DNA from: JAHEEL01 sp964581295
GTDB taxonomy: Bacteria; Actinomycetota; Acidimicrobiia; Spongiisociales; UBA5794
Assembly (NCBI GenBank): GCA_964581295.1
Contig: CAZONX010000056.1
Location: 1 to 12,919 of the forward strand
Direction of reading: 5' to 3'
Length of the DNA stretch: 12,919 nucleotides
The notes under the pieces were generated by a model, which searched no databases, had not been told where the DNA came from, and saw only the letters and a program-made list of their open reading frames with translations. Of this stretch, positions 6,592 to 12,919 are shown in pieces. The number at the start of each line of letters is the position of its first letter. Within the stretch, counting starts at the first letter, position 1. A program made the position numbers and the translations under genes.

Positions 6592-6631
6592 ACCGGTGGT
6601 GCGACCGGTCGGACGACGGAGTGACACCGGT
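6592..6631. promoter_or_regulatory. Three ACCGGT palindromes in a divergent promoter region
   Basis: ACCGGT occurs at 6592-6597, 6604-6609 and 6626-6631. The first two are 12 bp apart, just over one helical turn, and both are within GCGACCGGT. The third touches the -35 of the bS22-like gene. The cluster lies between two divergent starts, so it could be a set of operator half-sites. It could also be chance in GC-rich DNA. Confidence 0.3.
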
Positions 6632-6650
6632 TCGCGTTGTGGCCTATCCT
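6621..6650 (+). promoter_or_regulatory. Predicted promoter of the bS22-like gene
   Basis: GTGACA (6621-6626), 18-nt spacer, TATCCT (6645-6650). Predicted transcription start is near 6657, giving a 5' leader of about 73 nt, rich in C/G, that ends in a GAGG Shine-Dalgarno at 6718-6721. Confidence 0.5.
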
Positions 6651-6729
6651 CTGCAGGTCTTAAGGGCTCCGGCTCGGCCTCGCCGCCTCCGGATCCGGTT
6701 CCCGAAATCGTTGAGATGAGGTCTCCTGC

Positions 6730-6822
6730 ATGGGTTCGCTGATCAAGAAGCGTCGAAAAAAGATGAGCAAGCACAAGTACCGCAAGCGCATCAAAGCCAA
6801 TCGGCACAAGACGCGTAAGTAG
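6730..6822 (+). CDS. bS22-like small ribosomal protein (AURKAIP1/COX24 domain)
   Basis: A 30-residue, extremely basic protein beginning MGSLIKKRRKKMSKHKYRK and ending RHKTRK. It matches the pattern of the mycobacterial 30S protein bS22 (MGSVIKKRRKRMSKKKHRK-type), which is related to the C-terminal domain of mitochondrial AURKAIP1/COX24. It should bind rRNA in the small subunit. A GAGG ribosome-binding site lies 8 nt upstream, a promoter is predicted at 6621-6650, and a strong hairpin follows the stop by 7 nt, so it looks like a one-gene transcription unit. It is easily missed because of its length. The E. coli protein also called S22 (Sra) is unrelated. Confidence 0.9.
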   Translation: MGSLIKKRRKKMSKHKYRKRIKANRHKTRK

Positions 6823-6829
6823 CTGCTCG

Positions 6830-6858
6830 TCACCGCCCACGGTCTCCGTGGGCGGTGA
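6830..6858 (+). terminator. Strong hairpin terminator after the bS22-like gene
   Basis: TCACCGCCCACGG (6830-6842) pairs perfectly over 13 bp with 6846-6858 around a 3-nt loop, TCT. It is followed by TCGTTTCC, a weak T-tract. The rest of the gap to 6954 holds a 7-bp inverted repeat (GGTTGGC 6883-6889 / GCCAACC 6923-6929) and a direct repeat AGGACGT (6903-6909, 6915-6921). These may end the convergent PAC2 transcript, but this is weak. Confidence 0.75.
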
Positions 6859-6954
6859 TCGTTTCCGGTCGGTGACGCCCGTGGTTGGCGTTCTGTGGGC
6901 TCAGGACGTCATAGAGGACGTTGCCAACCCTGGGTACGCGGATTGAGGGTGGGG

Positions 6955-7794
6955 CTAGACGTCTTTGAGGAAGCGTTCGATCTCGTCGAAGAGTTCGCCG
7001 GTCTGGTTGGGATCGAGCGAATGATCGTTCTCGGCGATCTCTCGGACGTACTCGGCGAGATCATCGGACTCTGCGACCGCTTCGTCGACCTGGAGGATGA
7101 AATCGGCTTCGAGCGCTCGGAGTTCGTCGCTGTCGCCGGCGAAGCCGGCGATCTGGCCGGCCTTGCACAGCAGCGCCCGCATGGCCATCGGATTGGCGTT
7201 GGCCGCGAGATAGTGCGGTGTCGCCGCCCAGACGCTCGTTGCGGGGATCCCGGCTTCCCGGCAGGCCTCACCGAGCACTGCGACGATGCCCGCCGGCCCT
7301 TCATAGTCCGTCGGGGGCAGGCCCGTCCCATCGAGATGCGACAGATCCGTCGCCACGCCTGAGAGCGGAACGGGAGTGGAGTGGGTCACCGACCCGATGT
7401 AGGCGCCGAGCATGGTCGCCGACTCGACGCCGCAATCCGACAGCACGGCCGTGACCGTTCTTGCGAAGGTCTTCCAACGGAACGTCGGCTCGTCACCGAC
7501 GACCACCACGAGGTCGTGTTCGAGGTCGGGTCGTTGCACCGCGTAGAAACGCGTCTCCGGCCAGGTCATCGATTCGATCGTCCCGTCGAGGACGGAGACG
7601 GTCGGACGGTGCTCCTGGAAGTCGAAGAACTCCTCGGATTCGATGATCGCGAACGGCCGACGGATATCCCACCGTTCGAGGATGTGGCGCATCGCGCCCG
7701 AGGCCGCGTCGCACGCATCGTTCCAGCCCTCGAAGGCGAGGACGGCGCGCGGTCTGCGGAGTGCGGGTCGGTCGAAGCGTCGTACGGGGTCCAC
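6955..7794 (-). CDS. PAC2 family protein (proteasome-assembly-chaperone-like fold)
   Basis: The 279-residue protein fits the bacterial PAC2 family (formerly DUF75). It opens with a strand and AFEGWNDACDAAS (residues 19-31), the family's GWNDAGxA-like start. It continues with LVVVVGDEPTFRWKTFARTV, a GAYIGSVTHSTPV motif and a central YEGPAGIVAVLGEACREAGIPATSVWAATPHY stretch. The C-terminal 65 residues are acidic and helical. In eukaryotes PAC2 helps assemble proteasomes. Actinobacteria often carry both a proteasome and PAC2 proteins, but a direct link in bacteria is not proven. No proteasome gene is in the window. It starts at GTG 7794. It is divergent from the hydrogenase operon. Confidence 0.88.
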   Translation of the reverse strand: MDPVRRFDRPALRRPRAVLAFEGWNDACDAASGAMRHILERWDIRRPFAIIESEEFFDFQEHRPTVSVLDGTIESMTWPETRFYAVQRPDLEHDLVVVVGDEPTFRWKTFARTVTAVLSDCGVESATMLGAYIGSVTHSTPVPLSGVATDLSHLDGTGLPPTDYEGPAGIVAVLGEACREAGIPATSVWAATPHYLAANANPMAMRALLCKAGQIAGFAGDSDELRALEADFILQVDEAVAESDDLAEYVREIAENDHSLDPNQTGELFDEIERFLKDV

Positions 7795-7880
7795 CCGAGG
7801 AAGGCTATCGGGCAGGTGTCGTAGCGCCCATCAACTTTGGGATAGGGTCGAATGGCCCGGTGCCCGAGGCTTCCGGCCCT

Positions 7881-7902
7881 AGAACCCGTCCGTGCCGGTT
7901 CT
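7881..7902. promoter_or_regulatory. Inverted repeat AGAACC-N10-GGTTCT upstream of hydrogenase operon
   Basis: AGAACC (7881-7886) and GGTTCT (7897-7902) are perfect inverted 6-mers, 34 nt before the first hydrogenase start. They lie in the 141-bp gap shared with the divergent PAC2 gene. A dimeric regulator site is plausible. The motif is neither the FNR (TTGAT-N4-ATCAA) nor the CRP (TGTGA-N6-TCACA) type. No confident -10/-35 pair was found in the gap; TAGGGT at 7843-7848 is a weak candidate. Confidence 0.35.
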
Positions 7903-7923
7903 TAGCGTGTCGACCAGCATCCC

Positions 7924-7928
7924 AAGGA
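7924..7928 (+). promoter_or_regulatory. Ribosome-binding site fixing GTG 7936
   Basis: AAGGA lies 7 nt before GTG 7936. The nearby ATG at 7928-7930 is out of frame with the hydrogenase subunit and has no coding signal. Confidence 0.6.
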
Positions 7929-7935
7929 TGGACAC

Positions 7936-9084
7936 GTGCGAGAAACACTCGTCATCGACCGAGAGGGTGTCGATGCCCTCATTCACGCGCTCGCCGATCG
8001 CGGTTACGAAGTCGTGGGACCGACCGTTCGCGGTCAAACGATCCTGTACGACACGATTGCCTCGACCGACGACCTACCCGTTGGAATCACCGACCGGCAG
8101 GAGGCCGGCACCTATCGGATTGAGGAGCGGGGCGATGACGCCCTCTTCGGATTCGTCGTCGGACCCCAGTCGTTCAGGCGCTACCTCACCCCGCCGGGCA
8201 ACGTCTTCTGGAAAGGCGTGCTGACGGAGGGCGGCTTCGAAACCGTCGATCCGCCCGAGCCCCCGAGGTATGCCTTCTTCGGAGCCCGTCCCTGCGAGGT
8301 CGCGGCGATGAAGGTTCAGGACGACGTGTACTACTCGGTCGGAGACCCGGTCTACGCCGGTCGCCGGAGCCGCTCGTTCACCGTTGCCGTGAACTGCACC
8401 GAGCCGGCGCCCACGTGCTTCTGCGACTCGATGGACACGGGGCCCGGCGTCACGGATGGGTATGACATCGCACTCACCGAGGTGCTCGATGGTGATTCCC
8501 ACTACTTCATCGCCGAAGCCGGTACCGACGAGGGTCACGACGTGCTTGCGTCGCTCACCTCGCGCGAATCGCTCGACGAGGAATTGGTCCGTGCGCGTCG
8601 CATGGTGGTGCGCGCTGCTGAGCACATGGGGCGGCACCTCGACACCGAAGGGCTGAAGGAGGTCCTCTACGGAAACCTCGAGAATCCGTATTGGGACGAG
8701 ATCGCCAATCGATGTCTGTCGTGCACCAATTGCACGCTGGTGTGCCCTACCTGCTTCTGTTCGAGTGTCGAGGATCACCTTTCACTCGACGGTGCGGAAG
8801 CGGAGCGGGTGCGTACCTGGGATTCGTGCTTCACGCTCGAGTTCTCCTACGTCAACGGTAGCCCGGTGCGACCCTCGACCGGACCTCGCTATCGCCAATG
8901 GCTCACACACAAGCTGGCGTCGTGGCAGGACCAGTTCGGGTCGATCGGATGCGTGGGATGTGGCCGATGCATCACCTGGTGTCCGGTCGGAATCGATATC
9001 ACGAAGGAGGCAGCGGCAATCCGAGAGCGGGACATTCGCCCGGTCGTTGTTGGAACGGCGAGTGCCAAGGAGGGAGCCACATGA
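7936..9084 (+). CDS. [NiFe]-hydrogenase beta subunit, 4Fe-4S dicluster (HydB/HyhB-like)
   Basis: A 382-residue cytoplasmic electron-transfer subunit of group 3b (sulfhydrogenase-type) hydrogenases. The C-terminal part has two ferredoxin-like cluster motifs: C260-x2-C263-x2-C266-x3-C270 (CLSCTNCTLVCP) and C339-x2-C342-x2-C345-x3-C349 (CVGCGRCITWCP). The N-terminal half has conserved cysteines in FFGARPCEVAAMKVQD (C120) and NCTEPAPTCFC (C154, C161, C163), as in HydB and the related anaerobic sulfite reductase A subunit. It should pass electrons between the hydrogenase dimer and the gamma flavin subunit. It is first in the operon. Its stop overlaps the next gene's start (ATGA at 9081-9084). Confidence 0.9.
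   Translation: MRETLVIDREGVDALIHALADRGYEVVGPTVRGQTILYDTIASTDDLPVGITDRQEAGTYRIEERGDDALFGFVVGPQSFRRYLTPPGNVFWKGVLTEGGFETVDPPEPPRYAFFGARPCEVAAMKVQDDVYYSVGDPVYAGRRSRSFTVAVNCTEPAPTCFCDSMDTGPGVTDGYDIALTEVLDGDSHYFIAEAGTDEGHDVLASLTSRESLDEELVRARRMVVRAAEHMGRHLDTEGLKEVLYGNLENPYWDEIANRCLSCTNCTLVCPTCFCSSVEDHLSLDGAEAERVRTWDSCFTLEFSYVNGSPVRPSTGPRYRQWLTHKLASWQDQFGSIGCVGCGRCITWCPVGIDITKEAAAIRERDIRPVVVGTASAKEGAT
9067..9075 (+). promoter_or_regulatory. Strong ribosome-binding site fixing ATG 9081
   Basis: AAGGAGGGA, with AGGAGG ending 7 nt before ATG 9081, lies inside the end of the beta-subunit gene. It rules out the longer in-frame upstream start at 8898. Confidence 0.7.
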
Positions 9085-9542
9085 GCGAAGAATTCGATGT
9101 GCTCATCGATCAACCGTTCTTTGCGGGGATGACCGAAGAGCAGGTTCGGACCGTCGCCACGTCCACGAGATTGGTCTCGTTCGACGAGGGCAGCGTGATC
9201 TTCGTCGAAGGCGGGCCGGCCCGCTACTCGTACCTGATCCTCGATGGTGACGTTGCGCTCACCCTCCGGACCCAGGAACACGGCTCGAAGATCATCCAGA
9301 CCCTGCATCGAGGTGACTTCGTCGGGTGGTCGTGGATGTACCCGCCCTACCGATGGAACTTCGACGCCAACGTGCAAAGCGATGTGAAGGCGGTTCAGTT
9401 CGACGGACCAATGCTGAAGAAGATCGCGCTGGCAGACCCGGAACTCGGGTACGCCATGATGCGCGGCTTCACCGAAGTCATCGTCAACCGCATGCAAGCA
9501 CTCAGGATTCAATTGCTCGATGTCTATTCAACTTTCCGATGA
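9081..9542 (+). CDS. Stand-alone cyclic nucleotide-binding-fold protein in hydrogenase operon
   Basis: The 153-residue protein has the CRP/FNR sensor fold. N-terminal helices (FFAGMTEEQVRTVA) lead to a beta-roll with EGSVIFVEGGPARYSYLILDG-type turns and the phosphate-cassette region GDFVGWSWMYPPYR (78-91). A long C-helix then runs to the end. The helix-turn-helix domain of CRP/FNR regulators is missing; the protein stops after the C-helix. The cassette glutamate of CRP is replaced (GWSW instead of GELG), so cAMP binding is doubtful, although R91 may be kept. There are no cysteines for an FNR-type cluster. The start overlaps beta by 4 bp and the end overlaps gamma by 23 bp, so it is made with the enzyme. 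It may be a regulatory or structural accessory of the hydrogenase; this is inference. Confidence 0.85.
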   Translation: MSEEFDVLIDQPFFAGMTEEQVRTVATSTRLVSFDEGSVIFVEGGPARYSYLILDGDVALTLRTQEHGSKIIQTLHRGDFVGWSWMYPPYRWNFDANVQSDVKAVQFDGPMLKKIALADPELGYAMMRGFTEVIVNRMQALRIQLLDVYSTFR

Positions 9543-10368
9543 ACCGTTGGCTCCCGTGATGGCTCCGGTCCCGTGCCGGATCCTCTCGGTTGAGCGAGAA
9601 CTGTCAGACACCTACACGCTCGAACTCGAGCCTCCCGGGAGCGACTGGAGTTTCCTCCCCGGGCAGTACACGATGCTCTACGCCTTCGGAATCGGCGAAG
9701 TGCCGATCTCGATCAGCGGGGATCCGGCCGACACCACGAAGATCGTCCAGACGATCCGGGCGGTCGGCGCCGTTACCGACGCGTTGGTTGCGAAACAGCC
9801 GGGAGACGTTGTCGGGGTACGCGGGCCGTTTGGCACGTCCTGGGAAACGAAGGCGGGTGAGGGGCGCGACGTCCTGATCGTCGCCGGTGGAGTCGGTCTT
9901 GCACCGCTCCGCCCGGTGGTCCTCGACGTGCTCAACCACCGAGATCGGTTTGAGAACGTGACGTTGATGTACGGCGCTCGTTCTCCGGGAGACCTCCTGT
10001 TCGCTGATCAGCTTCAGGAGTGGCGTGGTCGGTTCGACCTCGAGGTGCTGATCACCGTCGACCAGGCGCAACAAACGTGGCGCGGACCCGTCGGCGTGGT
10101 GACGTCGCTCATCGGGCGCTCGTCGTTCGACCCTGAGTCCGCGGTTGCCTATGTCTGCGGCCCAGAAGTGATGATGCGTTTCACGATCCAGGAACTCGAG
10201 CGCAGAGGGCTCACCGACGACCGGCTGTACGTCTCGATGGAGCGGAACATGAAGTGCGGGATCGGCCTATGCGGGCACTGCCAGCTCGGCCGCTTCTTCC
10301 TCTGCAAGGACGGTCCGGTGATGACCTGCGCACAGATGGCCGGCTCCTGCTGGATCAGGGAGGTGTGA
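9520..10368 (+). CDS. [NiFe]-hydrogenase gamma subunit, FAD/NAD(P)/2Fe-2S oxidoreductase (HydG/HyhG-like)
   Basis: The 282-residue protein belongs to the ferredoxin-NADP reductase-like family. It has an FAD-binding beta barrel with LPGQYTMLY (46-54) and VPISIS (61-66). The nucleotide-binding loop is VAGGVGLAPLRPV (121-133), and YVCGPEVMM (211-219) lies at the NAD(P) site. C246-x4-C251-x2-C254-x7-C262 (CGIGLCGHCQ…FLC) binds a 2Fe-2S cluster, as in dihydroorotate dehydrogenase PyrK and HydG. It links the hydrogenase to NAD(P)H. I chose ATG 9520, overlapping the previous gene by 23 bp; ATG 9559 is a possible alternative start that leaves all motifs intact. Its TGA is 1 nt before the small-subunit ATG. 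Confidence 0.92.
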   Translation: MSIQLSDEPLAPVMAPVPCRILSVERELSDTYTLELEPPGSDWSFLPGQYTMLYAFGIGEVPISISGDPADTTKIVQTIRAVGAVTDALVAKQPGDVVGVRGPFGTSWETKAGEGRDVLIVAGGVGLAPLRPVVLDVLNHRDRFENVTLMYGARSPGDLLFADQLQEWRGRFDLEVLITVDQAQQTWRGPVGVVTSLIGRSSFDPESAVAYVCGPEVMMRFTIQELERRGLTDDRLYVSMERNMKCGIGLCGHCQLGRFFLCKDGPVMTCAQMAGSCWIREV

Positions 10369-10369
10369 C

Positions 10370-11160
10370 ATGGCATTGCCGAAACTCGCTGTTCACAAGT
10401 TCGCTTCGTGTGACGGGTGTCAGCTGAGCCTGCTCGACCTCGAGGACGAACTCCTCGCCGTTGCGGGCGTCGTGCAGATCGCCAACTTCATGGAGGCGTC
10501 GCGCGAGGTCCTGCCGCCGCCCTACGACGTGACGCTCGTCGAGGGCTCGGTGACCACACCGCACGACCGGGAGCGGATCTTGCAGATCCGTGACGAGACC
10601 CCCGTGCTGATATCCATCGGCGCCTGCGCCACGGCCGGTGGGATTCAAGCGCTGCGAAACTGGAAGGACGTCGACGACTTCAACAACTACGTGTACGCCC
10701 ACCCGGAGTACATCGAGACGTTGCAGGAGTCGACGCCGATCTCGGACTACGTCAAGGTCGACTTCGAGCTTCGGGGATGCCCGATCTCGAAATATCAGCT
10801 CCTCGAAGTGCTCGTGGCGTTCCTGCAGGGCCGCCGGCCGAACATCCCGACCTACAGCGTGTGCGTCGAGTGCAAGGCCAAGGGCAATCCGTGCGTCATG
10901 GTGTCGCACGGCACGCCGTGCCTCGGACCGATCACCCAGGCCGGGTGCAATGCCCTGTGTCCGAGCTACGACCGCGGTTGCTACGGCTGCTTCGGTCCGA
11001 TGGAGAGCGCGAACGCCGCATCGCTCGCAGGGCACTTCGAGTGGATGGGGATGTCGAATCGTGAGATCGTCAACTCCCTGCGCGGGTTCAATGCGTGGGC
11101 CGAAGCGTTCCGCGTGGAAAGCGACCGCCGCGAAGCGGCGATCGAGATCGGAGGTGCGCG

Positions 11161-11164
<4 letters not shown>
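10370..11164 (+). CDS. [NiFe]-hydrogenase small subunit, group 3b-type (HydD/HyhS-like)
   Basis: The 264-residue subunit carries the FeS relay. Proximal-cluster ligands are expected from FASCDGCQLS (C14, C17), GACAT (C86) and RGCPIS (C137). Further cysteines lie in VCVECKAKGNPC (C165, C168, C175) and GTPCLGPITQAGCNALCP (C184, C193, C197). GCYGC (C204, C207) completes the set, consistent with medial and distal clusters. There is no Tat signal peptide or C-terminal membrane anchor, so it is cytoplasmic, as in group 3 enzymes. GGGAGG lies 6 nt before ATG 10370. Its stop overlaps the large-subunit start (ATGA). Confidence 0.93.
11150..11154 (+). promoter_or_regulatory. Ribosome-binding site fixing ATG 11161
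   Basis: GGAGG ends 6 nt before ATG 11161, inside the small-subunit gene. It supports this start over the in-frame upstream codon at 11095, which would give an arginine-rich non-homologous extension. Confidence 0.65.
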
Positions 11165-12445
<1,281 letters not shown>

Positions 12446-12453
<8 letters not shown>

Positions 12454-12907
12454 GATCGTCGTCATAGGTGTCGGCAATCGGGTGATGGGGGATGATGCCG
12501 CGGGGCCGATCGTGATCGATCGCCTCGCTAGTCGTGTCCCTGCGGGCGTTGCGCTCGTCGAGTCGGTCGGCGACGCCACGCATCTGCTTGAGACGTGGCG
12601 AGACCAGGACATGGCCGTCGTCGTCGATGCGGTCGTCTCCGGAGGCACACCCGGCACCGTGCACCGTATCGACGGAATCCAGGGCTTTCCCTCCGCGTGG
12701 CGGTCCGCATCGACACACCTTGTCGGTCTCGCCGAAGCGGTCGACCTCGGTGCCGCCGTTGGTGTGCTCCCCGATGCAATGGTGATCTTCGGTATCGAGA
12801 TTGCGAGCGTGGAACCGGGTGTGGAGCTTGGTCCGGAGATCGAGGGTGCGGTCGACGAGGTCTGTGGTGAGATCGCTCAGCTGTTCGCCGGGAGAGCCGA
12901 AGCCTAA
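12446..12907 (+). CDS. Hydrogenase maturation endopeptidase (HycI/HybD family)
   Basis: The 153-residue protein starts VVIGVGNRVMGDDAAGP, the family N-terminus, with D16 in the GDDAAG loop. D61 (VVVDAVVSGGTPG) and H91 (STHLVGLAEAV) complete the nickel-sensing triad equivalent to E/D16, D62 and H93 of the E. coli proteins. It should check nickel insertion in the large subunit and cut after H421. It starts at GTG 12446, overlapping the large-subunit stop by 8 bp, which ties it to this enzyme. Only 12 nt of sequence follow, with no visible start of another gene. Confidence 0.93.
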
Positions 12908-12919
12908 GGCGTTGACCCG

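Noticed and set aside
5797..6624. 275-residue plus-strand open frame
   Set aside because: It lies opposite the amidotransferase-like gene, which has a full catalytic triad and a promoter; no recognisable domain.
7795..7935. FNR or CRP site for the hydrogenase operon
   Set aside because: An ATCAA half-site occurs at 7830-7834, but no matching TTGAT partner at the right spacing.
8898..9080. Longer N-terminus for the cNMP-binding-fold protein
   Set aside because: It would overlap the second 4Fe-4S motif of the beta subunit in another frame; a strong ribosome-binding site marks ATG 9081.

Overview
This is a 12.9 kb chromosomal window from a high-GC bacterium, most likely an actinomycetote and possibly of the Acidimicrobiia kind. 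The class-level placement is a weak guess. The phylum call rests on three things: a bS22-type 30-residue basic protein, several genes whose -10 box lies 6-7 nt before the start codon (leaderless transcripts), and an AbiEi/DUF559 protein of the sort that is common in actinobacteria.

Left part (1-2746): a DUF559-type nuclease-fold gene is bracketed by two copies of a palindromic repeat. The left copy is a perfect 19-6-14-6-19 structure. The right copy supplies the stop codon of the gene. Next come a small two-helix membrane protein (minus strand), a divergent unknown four-helix membrane protein (plus), and a convergent VOC/glyoxalase-fold protein (minus).

Middle (2786-7794): DNA polymerase IV (dinB), a cation diffusion facilitator and homoserine kinase (thrB, ATGA-coupled to the transporter) run on the plus strand. 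A class I glutamine amidotransferase-like hydrolase follows on the minus strand. Divergent from it is a 93-bp gene for a bS22-like ribosomal protein, with a promoter and a strong hairpin behind it. A PAC2-family protein (minus) ends this block.

Right part (7936-12907): one compact plus-strand operon encodes a group 3b-type cytoplasmic NAD(P)-linked [NiFe]-hydrogenase. The order is electron-transfer beta subunit (4Fe-4S), a stand-alone cyclic-nucleotide-binding-fold protein, FAD/NAD(P)/2Fe-2S gamma subunit, hydrogenase small subunit, hydrogenase large subunit, and the maturation endopeptidase. Most junctions overlap or are 1 nt apart, so the six genes are probably co-translated. Electrons would pass between the NiFe site (large), FeS clusters (small, beta, gamma) and FAD/NAD(P) (gamma). 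The protease would remove the nine residues after the DPCxxCxxH motif of the large subunit. No hypABCDEF genes are visible; the window ends 12 nt after the protease gene.

The items most worth following up are the palindrome-flanked DUF559 gene, the HTH-less cNMP-binding-fold protein built into the hydrogenase operon, and small palindromic motifs in three divergent promoter regions. I see no CRISPR array, tRNA, rRNA, transposase or integrase. No stretch longer than 300 bases lacks a gene.
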